Part shown: piece by piece, positions 25,959 through 34,589 of the stretch
Numbering within the stretch: the first letter of the stretch is position 1
Layout of the letters: each line of letters starts with the position of its first letter
Assembly (NCBI GenBank): GCA_963825765.1
Contig: CAWGUU010000003.1
Location: 744,001 to 808,000, forward strand
Length of the DNA: 64,000 bases
Reading direction: 5' to 3'
Origin: CAWGUU01 sp963825765
Lineage (GTDB): Bacteria; Actinomycetota; Acidimicrobiia; Acidimicrobiales; AC-14
Translations under genes and position numbers: made by a program
The notes under the pieces: generated by a model
The model's database searches: none
Told to the model about the DNA's origin: nothing
The model's input: the letters and a program-made list of their open reading frames with translations, nothing else

Positions 25959-27113
25959 TTACGGAGGCGAGCCCGATCGTTGCCGATTCCGCCAGCGGTT
26001 GTGCCAGGAGCAGGCCGGCCTGCCGTTCTCGTCGATGGTGAGCCCACCCTCGGACCAGGGCTGGACGTGGTCGATGTCGCAGTTGGCGGCGGGCTGGTCG
26101 CAGAACTCGTGGAAGCACTCCCGGTCCTTCAGCTCCGCCGCCCGCCGGGTGGCCCCGGCGAAGAGTCTGCGGTGCACGCCCACGTTCTTGATGCGGTCGG
26201 GGCCGTCGAAGACCACCCGCTCCACCCACGCCTGATCCAGCCACGGCACCAGGGAACCGGGGCTGACCACACTGCCCCCGGCCAGCTCGCAGATGCGCCC
26301 GGCCAAGGTCTCGTAGCCCACGAACACGGTGAACAGGGGCTCGGGCTTGCGAGCGCCTTCCGGCACCGCTCCTGCTCGGCGGGCCATCTCCACCGCCGCG
26401 TCGGCCCGGCGCTGGGCGGCGGTGCGGGCCAGGTCGGTGATGCGGACGTCGTCTCCCACCCTGGCCTTGGCCTCGGCCCAGTCGGCGTCGAAGAGCTCCT
26501 TCTCGATCCGCTCCAGGGTGGTGGCGAAGATGGCCCCGCCGATGGGATCGAAGATGCCGTCCAGGAACCACCGGCCCTGCCAGCTCTGGGAGCAGTGCAG
26601 GCGGCGGGAGGAGTAGTCGGCCTTGGCCTTGGCTTCGGCCCCGTCGGGATCGGCCAGCTGGCACCAATAGGCCACGGTGCGGGCGAAGTGGCGGTACTGC
26701 AGGTCCTTGGCCTGGCCCACCAGCAGGGACTCGTCGCGCTCGAAGGCGTCGTTGTCGGTCAACCGGGCCTCGGCCAGCACCCCCACCTGGGCCATGCCGA
26801 TGTCGCCGGCCAGCCACGCCTCCTCGGTCGCGCTCATGTGGCGCAGCTCCCGGCCCAGGTGCAGCCGCCGCCGCACCGCCGGGAAGGGCTGGCGAGTCGA
26901 CGTGGCCACCCACGCCGACGCGGTGCGGGCCCCGTCGGCCGACCAGGTTCCACCGGCGTCGAAGGCGGCCACCGCCCGGGTCACCACCGCCTGCAGGCGT
27001 TCCAGCTGGCGGTGCAGGGCCACCACCGCCTCGCCGTCGCCCAGCACCGTGGGCTCGACCGCCACCGCCTCGTCCAACGCCGCCGTCAGCACACCGATCG
27101 CATCGGTTGCCAT
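25959..27113 (-). CDS. DUF222 / HNH endonuclease-domain protein
   Basis: 384 residues. The first ~300 are the helical DUF222 (13E12-repeat) region, with the usual ARTASAWVA and GDIGMAQV pieces. The C-terminus has an HNH nuclease motif CDQPAANCDIDHVQPWSEGG then CSWHNR, where Cys and His residues build the metal site. Such genes are numerous in actinobacteria and often spread with mobile elements; cleavage targets are unknown. It is separated from the GntR gene by a 171-base gap. Confidence 0.88.
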   Translation of the reverse strand: MATDAIGVLTAALDEAVAVEPTVLGDGEAVVALHRQLERLQAVVTRAVAAFDAGGTWSADGARTASAWVATSTRQPFPAVRRRLHLGRELRHMSATEEAWLAGDIGMAQVGVLAEARLTDNDAFERDESLLVGQAKDLQYRHFARTVAYWCQLADPDGAEAKAKADYSSRRLHCSQSWQGRWFLDGIFDPIGGAIFATTLERIEKELFDADWAEAKARVGDDVRITDLARTAAQRRADAAVEMARRAGAVPEGARKPEPLFTVFVGYETLAGRICELAGGSVVSPGSLVPWLDQAWVERVVFDGPDRIKNVGVHRRLFAGATRRAAELKDRECFHEFCDQPAANCDIDHVQPWSEGGLTIDENGRPACSWHNRWRNRQRSGSPP

Positions 27114-27508
27114 GGAGCTCCTCCCGCGTCAGGTCACCAGACCGAGGGGGAAGCGGCACCCGTCACTCTACACGAACACGCGTTCGACTGCAAGGATTCA
27201 GCCCGAAGATCTCGCGTGTCATGTCCCTGGGGCAGAGCCGCGAACGTCCAGTCACCTCCTTCCGGCATGGATCCAGCGATACCATCCCGACCTGGGACCT
27301 CCGACCGAAGAACCGACGCTCCTCGTACGCTGACGATCGAGAAGAGCGCGAAGGATCGTTACTCCTTACATGGAGTGCGCTCGGAGTGGCGAGGAATGGC
27401 ACATCCTCACCGCCGCACTTGTAACGCTCGCCACCCAGATCGCCACGAATAGCGTTGGGCCACGATCAAGACGGCTGAGACTCCGAGTTCTCACTACGGC
27501 ACTAAAGC
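27114..27508. other. Intergenic region without a gene
   Basis: About 395 bases with lower GC than the flanks. Short open frames occur on both strands but none reads like protein. It should hold the promoter of the leftward HNH gene, though I see no convincing boxes, and lies beyond the 3' end of the membrane NUDIX gene. Confidence 0.5.
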
Positions 27509-28315
27509 CTACCGCTTTCGCCCCGGTGGTTCGAAGCGCGAGCGAGTCTTACCGAGAAGATACTCGGTGTGCCCTCCTACCGTTCCCTCGGCCACACGAC
27601 CGCGCCTGATGTCCTCCGCCGTAACGACAAGGAGTCCGTTTCCATGCTTGGCTTCGGCCATAATCGCAAGCACAATCGCCCGGCTAATCGACTCGTCTCG
27701 GCGGGCCAGATATACCTCGAACAGCCGGACCTGCCAATAACCTCCCTCAGGAATGACTATCCACCGTGGGCCCTCGACAATGCTTCGAAGTCGGCGAAAC
27801 CTTAGCTGATCCACCTGAGCCGCGAGGTCATGGCGGCCCACCTCACCCAACTCCTCGCGTAGCTCGCGGACCACGCATCTTTCACCGGACTCCCGTCCAT
27901 CTCCAACGCGCCACCACGCCAAGAAATCATGCAAACGTTGGACGGGCAGGAATCCCCTAATATCACCGATCGTCATCGAGGCTCGCGATGCGAGTGAGGA
28001 CTCAGGCGCGAAGCCGAACTCGCTAAGTAGGACATCCGCCGCTTCCTCGAACTTGAACGCCCCTCCAAGAGGTCCGAACTCTCCGGGCCTATCCTCTGGC
28101 AACCTAACTAAACACCACTCATCGCGATCGTGGACATCAGCGAGTGCGATGGCTGAAACGCGCACTCTGTGGCCCCTGCGGCGAACCGTGAACACACGGA
28201 GCGACCATGCGGATCGCGCCCGCGGTATTACCTGGCGATTCGCCAACCAAAGACTGACGGCGACACCGGCAGCACTGACCAGGACGCCCACGACAGCCAG
28301 GATAGTTTCAGACAC
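27509..28315 (-). CDS. Membrane-anchored NUDIX-like protein
   Basis: 268 residues. A single N-terminal membrane helix (about residues 5-25) precedes a soluble domain. GPLGGAFKF and DIRGFLPVQRLHDFLAWW lead to a Nudix-like box with RELREELGEVG; spacing before it is slightly unlike the textbook pattern. This arrangement recalls the SMODS-associated NUDIX family found in conflict systems, where it is thought to sense a nucleotide. No SMODS/CD-NTase gene is visible here. The base composition is lower in GC than surrounding genes, which suggests transfer. Confidence 0.65.
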   Translation of the reverse strand: MSETILAVVGVLVSAAGVAVSLWLANRQVIPRARSAWSLRVFTVRRRGHRVRVSAIALADVHDRDEWCLVRLPEDRPGEFGPLGGAFKFEEAADVLLSEFGFAPESSLASRASMTIGDIRGFLPVQRLHDFLAWWRVGDGRESGERCVVRELREELGEVGRHDLAAQVDQLRFRRLRSIVEGPRWIVIPEGGYWQVRLFEVYLARRDESISRAIVLAIMAEAKHGNGLLVVTAEDIRRGRVAEGTVGGHTEYLLGKTRSRFEPPGRKR

Positions 28316-28993
28316 CGAAACACTCGAACGGCAAGGAAGAAGTGTTTGAGCTCATTGGTTCTGACGTCACGGGCGAGGCTTGCGACCCAGTTGGAGTAAA
28401 GGACCCATCGTTCAGGGGTCCTAGGAACCCCGAAAGCGGGAGGGACGCGGATATCCGTTCGGTGAAGCTCTCGGCAACCGGTATTAAGGCTGGCGAAGAC
28501 CAAAATCGGACCTCGCCGATCTGACCGGTGGCTGGCCGTTGCGCAAACGTAGTTGACATTAACTCACCCAGCGGATGGTCCCGAGGTATCACCGAGCAGT
28601 GCTGATCGTGGTCGATGACGCGCCCTCGCCGCCGACGCGCCGGTAACCCCCCAGCGCGGACATCGATCGGTTGCTCGACCGCCCGGTCGATGCGCTACCC
28701 GGGCTGAAAGACCAATCCGACCCCGGATCGCCACTACCCGGCCCGGTCGGTCGCGGCTATCTCGGCCACCAAGGCTCGTCCGGGTGAAGGCTGCCAAACC
28801 ATGAGGACGGGTCTCGCTCAAGATCAAACTGGGCAAGATTGGGTACAGCCTCCAAGACACTCTGGTTCGAGGATGTCCAGATGGGCACACAGGTCGCGAC
28901 GCGAGGTCCAGTGATCCCAAGTGCTTGTCGTGACTTCTGCCTAAAGGCGTGGGTTTTCAGCCCTCTTCGTCGCACTCGAACTACAGTTGACCG
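28316..28993. other. Large divergent intergenic region
   Basis: About 678 bases between the leftward NUDIX gene and the rightward membrane protein gene. I found no frame with convincing protein character and no clear tRNA or repeat. It should hold two divergent promoters. Confidence 0.5.
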
Positions 28994-29599
28994 ATGGCTG
29001 GTGGATCACTCGCAGTAGACATCGTGGGGACCGTCGCTACGACTGCTGCAGTGGGGGTCGCGTTGTGGTCTGGGCAGCGAGCGCTTTCAGCGCAGCGCCG
29101 TGGACTGCGGGTAGACGGACGTCGGCAAGCTGCGATCGAGATTGCCCGCTGGCTGCAAGGAGCACAAACTGGGATCCTCGCGTGGCATAACTGGGAGAAC
29201 TGGCGCGTGCCGGCAGGCGCGCAGTTTGGGCCGGAGAGTGGGATCAAGCCTGGGGATATTATTCCTCCGAGCCAAGGTCGGATGGGCCCGTCCGTGAAAG
29301 CCACCATTGATTCGTTTGAATCCGTACGCGGGCTCGTCCGGCTGGCCTTCGGTCCACGGCACGAAGTGACGGACCTGGTATCGGAAGTCATCGAGGCGAT
29401 CCAACACGTCGCCGATCGTGGCGTCATTTGTGGGGATGACGGGCCTAGTCCAAGAGAGTACGTCGATGATACTTTCCTGCCCCTGACTGAGGACCTGTTC
29501 GAAGCGCTGGCGGAGGCCACCGAGCTTCGTGCGCCTGACGAACGCACACCCCGAAGCGGCATTCGTGCAGAGCACCTCAAACCTGCCGGTTATTCTTAA
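28994..29599 (+). CDS. Single-span membrane protein, unknown function
   Basis: 201 residues from ATG 28994. A membrane helix at about residues 8-26 (VDIVGTVATTAAVGVALW) is followed by a basic stretch and a helical cytoplasmic domain with a Trp-rich segment (WHNWENWRVP). The layout, one helix then a helical soluble domain, resembles small effectors or sensors in defence islands, but no family is recognised. It is divergent from the NUDIX gene and shares its lower GC. The 279 bases that follow (29600-29878) hold no gene I can support. Confidence 0.6.
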   Translation: MAGGSLAVDIVGTVATTAAVGVALWSGQRALSAQRRGLRVDGRRQAAIEIARWLQGAQTGILAWHNWENWRVPAGAQFGPESGIKPGDIIPPSQGRMGPSVKATIDSFESVRGLVRLAFGPRHEVTDLVSEVIEAIQHVADRGVICGDDGPSPREYVDDTFLPLTEDLFEALAEATELRAPDERTPRSGIRAEHLKPAGYS

Positions 29600-29878
29600 G
29601 ATCTGGAAGGCTTCCCATCGAGCGCTCAATACGCCGCACCGGATAAACGGAACATACAGATGCGGAATCAGGCGCATATGGGGTCTCGACCGATGTTGGG
29701 CGGTTTCGAGAGCAACGTCGTGGTTCCCCAATACTGCACGATGACAGTGCCGGTTCATCCCGCCGGTCTCGGCCTTCACGCCGGCTGGAATCGCCGTCCC
29801 CGCAATGAAATTTCAGATCAGCCTGCTTCCGAGACACAGCCAGTGGTCGCTCGAAACGAGTGTCGCTCGCAACGCGTC

Positions 29879-30184
29879 TCAGCCTGCGAGCCGTCGACGG
29901 ACCTCGGCCACATCCGCCGCCAGGCGATCAACGAGCGCTCGGGCATCGAGACCGGCCGTGTCCTGACGTGCGCCGACCGCGTCGGCGATGATTCCGCGCA
30001 CGATCTGAGACACGGATAGACCGCGTTCGGCCGCCATGACGTCAAGGCTGCTCGCCATGGTCCGGTCGAGACGAACAGAGAGATGACGCTCTCGAGCTTC
30101 GGGCGTCGTGGCCTCCGGATCGTAAGGAATGTTCTGGCCGGTCTGCTCCTCCAGCCACTGAATCGCCTTGGGCTTGACCATCAT
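29879..30184 (-). CDS. CopG/RHH-type antitoxin-like protein
   Basis: 101 residues from ATG 30184 or 30181. HLSVRLDRTMASSLDVMAAE followed by RGLSVSQIVRGIIADAV is a ribbon-helix-helix DNA-binding domain (about residues 33-72). The N-terminus has a PKAIQWLEEQTG helix and the C-terminus a helical tail (LVDRLAADVAEVRRRLAG) that could bind a partner. It overlaps the 3' part of the next upstream gene, as antitoxin and toxin genes do, and may regulate that pair. Confidence 0.7.
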   Translation of the reverse strand: MMVKPKAIQWLEEQTGQNIPYDPEATTPEARERHLSVRLDRTMASSLDVMAAERGLSVSQIVRGIIADAVGARQDTAGLDARALVDRLAADVAEVRRRLAG

Positions 30185-30452
30185 TCGTCTCCACGGTTTC
30201 GCTCGAGGGCTCGGTGAGAGTGATGGCGATGTCGACAACATGCGCGCGGTTCGGCTCGAGTGCCCCGGTTCCTCGGACGAGCGCACGTAGATCGATGAAG
30301 ATGCGCTCGAGATCGGCTCGGGATAGCACGACACCGTCCTCAGGCAGCCAGCCGAGCTCGCCGACCCCTGTGTGCCAACGTAACACAGGGCGCTCGGTCC
30401 GACGTGACCGGGATTGCCGGATACCCTCGGCTGCGCTGAAACCGCGAACCAC
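30042..30452 (-). CDS. Small hypothetical protein, possible toxin partner
   Basis: Up to 136 residues. The first two thirds (LRWHTGVGELGWLPEDGV, then LSRADLERIFIDLRALV, then AHVVDIAITLTEP) look like real protein. The last 45 residues lie antisense-free but in another frame over the CopG-like gene and read poorly, so a lost stop or an indel near 30190 is likely. It precedes the antitoxin-like gene. No toxin family is recognised. Confidence 0.4.
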   Translation of the reverse strand: MVRGFSAAEGIRQSRSRRTERPVLRWHTGVGELGWLPEDGVVLSRADLERIFIDLRALVRGTGALEPNRAHVVDIAITLTEPSSETVETNDGQAQGDSVAGGADRPEHSLRSGGHDARSSRASSLCSSRPDHGEQP

Positions 30453-30458
30453 GCGGTA

Positions 30459-31283
30459 TCACTCCCACTCGCCTTGCTTGCACGCGCCTGTATCCGTGAG
30501 CCAGTCGACGACCGCCGCCCAGGCGGGCGAGGAGGGGTCGACGGCCTCCATGTGCGCCACCCCAGGCAGGACGACGAGCGTCACCGGGTCGCCCCGATTG
30601 GTGGCCTCCTCGGCATAGGACCGGCTGAGCTCCACCGGCACGACCCCGTCCTCGTCGCCGTGCACCAGGAGCTGCGGCACACCCAGCGGGAGGCGGGCCG
30701 CCGGTGAGGCCAGGGCGTAGCGGTCCGGAACCTCGCCGGGCCCGCCGCCCATGAGCCGTTGGACCGAGTCCCAGCCGACGCCGCCTGCGGCGGCCGCAGC
30801 CAGGTCCGGAACTCCCGCGAGGGAGACGGCGGCGGTGACGGCAACGGCCGGCGACGCTCCCGGCGCGCCAGGCGGGAGACCGGGCCGGGCCGCCGCCCAG
30901 AGGGCCAGGTGGCCGCCGGCCGAGTGCCCGATCGCGGCCAGCCCGTCGAGGGTTAGGTGGAGGTCCGGCTCAGCGGCGACCAGGGCGCCGAGCGCGTCGA
31001 TCCCGGCGGCGACGTCGGCGAACGTCTCCGGCCATCCCCCGCCGCCGCCCACCCGCCGGTACTCGAGGTTCCACGCCGCCCAGCCTCGGGCCGCCAAGTC
31101 GGCGCAGACCGCCTTCATCAGCTGGCAGCCGTAGGAGGCGGCCCAGAACCCACCGTGGAGCACGACGACCACGGGGTGCGGGCCCGGGCGGGCCGGGCGG
31201 GCCGGAAGCCACAGGTCGGCGAACTGGGACCTGTCGGGCCCGTAGCTGTGCGCGGTCGGCCGGCGTGGCCGCACGGTTCTCAC
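30459..31283 (-). CDS. Alpha/beta hydrolase, esterase/acylaminopeptidase-like
   Basis: 274 residues. The oxyanion motif VVLHGGFW is followed by the nucleophile elbow GHSAGG, the acid region HGDEDGVVP and the catalytic His in GVAHMEAV. This is the layout of the BD-FAE or kynurenine-formamidase-like group. No signal peptide. It diverges from the polysaccharide deacetylase gene 23 bases away. Confidence 0.88.
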   Translation of the reverse strand: MRTVRPRRPTAHSYGPDRSQFADLWLPARPARPGPHPVVVVLHGGFWAASYGCQLMKAVCADLAARGWAAWNLEYRRVGGGGGWPETFADVAAGIDALGALVAAEPDLHLTLDGLAAIGHSAGGHLALWAAARPGLPPGAPGASPAVAVTAAVSLAGVPDLAAAAAGGVGWDSVQRLMGGGPGEVPDRYALASPAARLPLGVPQLLVHGDEDGVVPVELSRSYAEEATNRGDPVTLVVLPGVAHMEAVDPSSPAWAAVVDWLTDTGACKQGEWE

Positions 31284-31306
31284 CGGCCCCTACGATCGGG
31301 GCCACG

Positions 31307-32107
31307 ATGCCCAGTCCCCGCCCGCCGATCTCCCGGCGAGAGCTCCTGCTCGGTGCGGCGACGGTGGCCCTGGCGGCATGCACCCAGCGGCCGGAGTCGG
31401 CGTTCACTGCGACACCCGGCACGACGGCCGTCCCGCCGACCACCCCGGCGCCGAGCTCCACCGGCGTCCCGACTACGACCGCCGCCGCGCCCGTCGCCTC
31501 CGGTCCGGCCCGGTTCGTCCGCTCGGGACCACCAACGATGCGGGCCGTCGCCCTCACCTTCCACGGCTCGGGCGACCTGGGCCTCACCCGCCAGCTGCTC
31601 GATCAGGCCCGGTCGTTGAAAGTGCCGATCACCGTGTTCGCGGTCGGTCAGTGGCTGGAGGACAACCCCGCCATGGCCGCCGCCCTCCTCGACGGCGGCC
31701 ACGAGCTGGCCAACCACACCTATACCCATCCCGCGCTGGGCGGCCTGGGACGGGTCGACGTCGCCACCGAGATCACCCGGTGCCGCGACGCGCTGACCGC
31801 ACGCGCCGGCCAGCCGGGGCGGTGGTTTCGCCCGTCGGGCACCGAGATCCCCACCGAGATGATGCTGGAGGAGGCCGGGAAAGCCGGCTACCCGACGGTC
31901 GTCGGCTACGACGTCGACCCCCGCGACTTCGAGGATCCACCGGCGGAGCTGATCGCGGCTCGGGTCGCCGACGACCTGCACCCGGGGGCGATCGTCAGCC
32001 TCCACACCGGCCATGAGGGCACCGTGGCCGCGTTCGGGGCGATCGTCGCGTCCGTCCGGGCCGCGGGGTTGGCGCCCGTGCTCCTGAAGGACCTCCTCCG
32101 CGGGTAG
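31307..32107 (+). CDS. Polysaccharide deacetylase (NodB-like), exported lipoprotein
   Basis: 266 residues from ATG 31307. The N-terminus has a Tat-like SRRELLLG and a lipobox LAAC, then a long Thr/Pro linker. The NodB domain has the metal motif NHTYTHP, FRPSG and LHTGHEG. The first catalytic motif, normally TFDDG, reads TFHGSG, so the base aspartate is missing at that place. Members of CE4 remove acetyl groups from peptidoglycan or chitin. With this change activity is uncertain; the protein may bind sugars or use another residue. Confidence 0.85.
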   Translation: MPSPRPPISRRELLLGAATVALAACTQRPESAFTATPGTTAVPPTTPAPSSTGVPTTTAAAPVASGPARFVRSGPPTMRAVALTFHGSGDLGLTRQLLDQARSLKVPITVFAVGQWLEDNPAMAAALLDGGHELANHTYTHPALGGLGRVDVATEITRCRDALTARAGQPGRWFRPSGTEIPTEMMLEEAGKAGYPTVVGYDVDPRDFEDPPAELIAARVADDLHPGAIVSLHTGHEGTVAAFGAIVASVRAAGLAPVLLKDLLRG

Positions 32108-32120
32108 CGGGTAGCGGGTA
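32100..32120 (+). repeat. 7-bp tandem repeat, three copies
   Basis: GCGGGTA occurs three times head to tail, the first copy covering the stop codon of the deacetylase gene. It looks like a slippage product. No function is suggested by the position. Confidence 0.7.
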
Positions 32121-32133
32121 GTCGGCAGCACCG

Positions 32134-32194
32134 GGTAGATGCCGTGCAGCGGAGAGGTCGGCGTAGTCCCGGGCCAATCGCCGGTCCAACGCCT
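32134..32194 (-). pseudogene. Fragment of transglutaminase gene 3' end
   Basis: Bases 32134-32152 are identical to 32855-32873 inside the transglutaminase-like gene, and bases up to 32194 match further parts of it (32874-32890 and 32956-32975) with a deletion of about 60 bases between. The translated pieces WTGDW, ARDYADL and PLHGIY are shared. So it is a worn remnant of a transglutaminase gene copy, on the other side of mazEF. Confidence 0.65.
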
Positions 32195-32210
32195 ATGCCT
32201 CGTGGCGTGA

Positions 32211-32546
32211 TCACGGGACATCGAGCAGATCGCCGAGGACCGCCCGGATCGCTGCGAGGGCAGCCCCACCGATGTTTCCGCGGTCCTCGTCCATGAGCCT
32301 CTCGGTGCTCACGACGGTGCAGAGATGGCACTGAGCCACCGAAGGATGATCGAGTCCTGTCGAGGACACGATGATCTCGGTCGGCAACGACCGCGAGACG
32401 TTGCTCGTGACCGGAACGACGTGGATCGTTCGCGGCCTGGCCTGCAGGATCAGGTTGGCGGTGACGACTACCGCCGGACGAACGAAGCCAGGCTCACTCC
32501 CCCGTGGGACGCCGAAGTCGACCCCGACCACGTCACCCGCCTGCAC
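32211..32546 (-). CDS. MazF/PemK-family toxin
   Basis: 111 residues from GTG 32546. The opening AGDVVGVDFG, the RPAVVVTAN strand, VVPVTSN and the C-terminal helix LAAIRAVLGDLL are typical of MazF, an mRNA-cleaving ribonuclease. A longer N-terminus is possible, but the GTG fits the family start. It overlaps the antitoxin gene by 14 bases. Confidence 0.88.
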   Translation of the reverse strand: MQAGDVVGVDFGVPRGSEPGFVRPAVVVTANLILQARPRTIHVVPVTSNVSRSLPTEIIVSSTGLDHPSVAQCHLCTVVSTERLMDEDRGNIGGAALAAIRAVLGDLLDVP

Positions 32547-32757
32547 CGGCACCCGCTGTCGACACGCCGACATCGAGCCAGGCCCGGGCGTCGTCATCGA
32601 GCTCGTTCTCGGACAGCGCATGCCCGATTCGCCGTTGACGCTCGCATCGAACCAGGCGGTTGATCTCCTCGTCCAGCGTCACGTCGTCGTCGTCGGCAAG
32701 CTGGCGGAGGTTGTCTCGTGTGGCTCGCGAAACACGAACGGTAGTCGAATCAGGCAT
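32533..32757 (-). CDS. Ribbon-helix-helix antitoxin (MazE-like)
   Basis: 74 residues from ATG 32757. TTVRVSRATRDNLRQLADD plus VTLDEEINRLV forms a short ribbon-helix-helix domain at residues 4-40. The acidic C-terminus (ALSENELDDDARAWLDVG) would wrap the toxin. Partner of the overlapping MazF gene. Confidence 0.85.
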   Translation of the reverse strand: MPDSTTVRVSRATRDNLRQLADDDDVTLDEEINRLVRCERQRRIGHALSENELDDDARAWLDVGVSTAGAGAGG

Positions 32758-32798
32758 ACCAGAAAGTATACGCAGCTTGCAAGCGAACCCTGGCCCGG

Positions 32799-33642
32799 TC
32801 AGGCCAACCTCGTCAGCTCCACGGCTACGCCCAGGTCCTCGGCCGGGCCGCCGTGGTAGATGCCGTGCAGCGGGGACAGGTCGGCGTAGTCGCGGGCCCT
32901 TCCCACCACCACGTGGCGGTCGCCGACCGCCCCGCTGGTGGGGTCGAAGGCCTGCCAGTCGCCGGTCCACGCCTCGATCCAGGCGTGGCTCTCGCCGGCG
33001 ACCGTCTCCCCGATCTCGGCCGTCGCCGACGGGTGGAGGTAGCCGGACACGTAGCGGGCCGGGATGCCCGTGGCCCGCAGCAGGGCGAGGGCGACGTGGG
33101 CGAAGTCCTGGCACACGCCGCTGCCCTGGCTCAGCACGTCGGTGGCCAGCGTGGTGACGGTGGTCGTGCCCTTCTCGTAGCGCAGGCGTGCCCCTCACCC
33201 AGTCGAGCACGGCCCGGCAGGCGTCGTCGGGCGTCGCCTCGGTTGCGAAGACGCTGGCCTCCTCGAGCACCGCCTCGTCGAGTGGGACGTAGGCGGTCGG
33301 CGCCAGCAGCTCGGCGAACTTGTCCCGCAGCTCGGGACGGGCCAGGTCGCTCCAGCCGACCGGGGGATCGTCGAGGACCATGCCGCCCGACGTCTCCACC
33401 ACCGAGGTGCCGACGATCGACAGCTCGATGTGGGGGACGTGGATGTCGAAGGCGTGGACGAGCGTGCCCCAGTAGTCCCAGTACCGGAAGGCGACGACGG
33501 GCGGCGTCACGGCGACCGTCGACTCCAGCACCAGCTGGCGGTCGTTGGAGATCGGCGTGATGCGGGCCTCGTTGTAGGACGAGGTCACCTCGCGCTTGTA
33601 CCGGTACCCGGTGCGATGGGTGATGGCGATGCGCCAGGCCAC
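32799..33642 (-). pseudogene. Transglutaminase-like cysteine protease, frameshifted
   Basis: From GTG 33642 one frame gives the typical bacterial transglutaminase N-terminus (ITHRTGYRYKREVTSSYNEA) down to VLDWVRG. The core continues in another frame: LRYEKGTTTVTT, GVCQDFAHVALALLRATGIP with catalytic Cys, ESHAWIEAW with His, and AFDPTSG with Asp. One extra base near 33186-33190 would explain it. About 280 residues in total if joined. It is the third member of the ATP-grasp/alpha-E cluster that is thought to make or cut peptide-like amide bonds. Whether the shift is real or a sequencing error cannot be told. Confidence 0.85.
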
Positions 33643-33656
33643 TGTGTCGAATCCTC

Positions 33657-34589
33657 CTAGGCCCTCAGGCTCCACTCGAGGGGAGCGGCCTGGCGGAAGA
33701 ACCGGCGGGCGACGGCGTCGCTGGCCTCGGAGCAGGCCGTCTGCAGCGACCGCAGGCGGGCGGGGAGGTCGGCCACCAGCTCCTGGAGGCGCCGGAACTC
33801 AAGGTCGGTGCGGGCCCGACCGAGGATCCGGCGGGCGTCGTCGTCGAGCCCGGCCCGGCCGGCGTCGGGTTGCAGCTCGGCCAGCCGCCGCTCGGCCACG
33901 CCCAGGGCGTGGAAGACCGACCGGGGGAACAGGCGGTCCAGCAGGAGGAACTCGGTGACGAGGTTGGCTTCGACCCCGCGCCGGTAGTTCCGCAGGAAGG
34001 CCTCGTGGGCCGAGCAGCAGCGCAGCGTGGCCACCCACTCGGTGGGGTCCTCGGTGTCCCGGAGCCCCGCCGACAGCATGCGGGCGGTCATGTCGACCCG
34101 CTCCAGGCTGCGGCCGAGCACGAGGAACCGCCATCCGTCGTCGCGGCTCATGGTGGAGTCGGCCAGGCCCGACAGGATGGCCGCCCGTTCCTTCACGTAG
34201 GTGAACAAGGCGGCGGGGCCGACGGCGACGGCCTGGGCGACGATCGCGGGCATGGCGTTGTGGGTGGCGTTGAGGCACTCCCACATCTCCGAGGAGATGG
34301 CGTCCCTGGCGCCGCGTGCGTTTTCCCTGGCCGCGCTCAGCGCCCCGGCGATCGAGGTGGTGTCGGGCGTGCGGACGGCGAGCATGTCGACCACGTCGGA
34401 CGCGGTACACGTGGTGTCGTCGGAAGTCACGCCCATCACCGCCAGCAGGGCCCGGCAGGCGCCTTCCTCGTCGCCGGACGGATCCTCCAGGCGGCGGTGG
34501 ATGTGGACGTCGAGGATCCGAGCGGTGTCCTCCGCCCGCTCCACGTACCTGCCCATCCAGTAGAGGGACTCGGCGATGCGGCTCAGCAC
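33657..34589 (-). CDS. Alpha-E domain protein (DUF403)
   Basis: 310 residues from GTG 34589. The opening LSRIAESLYWMGRYVERAEDTAR is the alpha-E signature, and the rest is all-helical. Alpha-E proteins accompany circularly permuted ATP-grasp and transglutaminase genes; their role is thought to be structural or in substrate handling. Start overlaps the ATP-grasp gene stop by seven bases, and it ends 14 bases before the transglutaminase start. Confidence 0.92.
   Translation of the reverse strand: MLSRIAESLYWMGRYVERAEDTARILDVHIHRRLEDPSGDEEGACRALLAVMGVTSDDTTCTASDVVDMLAVRTPDTTSIAGALSAARENARGARDAISSEMWECLNATHNAMPAIVAQAVAVGPAALFTYVKERAAILSGLADSTMSRDDGWRFLVLGRSLERVDMTARMLSAGLRDTEDPTEWVATLRCCSAHEAFLRNYRRGVEANLVTEFLLLDRLFPRSVFHALGVAERRLAELQPDAGRAGLDDDARRILGRARTDLEFRRLQELVADLPARLRSLQTACSEASDAVARRFFRQAAPLEWSLRA

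Noticed and set aside
28564..28920. Minus-strand frame of 118 codons in the divergent gap
   Set aside because: Composition and lack of ribosome site do not support coding.
25856..30493. 17-bp identical sequence at 25856-25872 and 30477-30493
   Set aside because: One copy is upstream of the GntR gene, the other inside the coding end of a hydrolase. A chance match of this length is not excluded in 64 kb of biased sequence.
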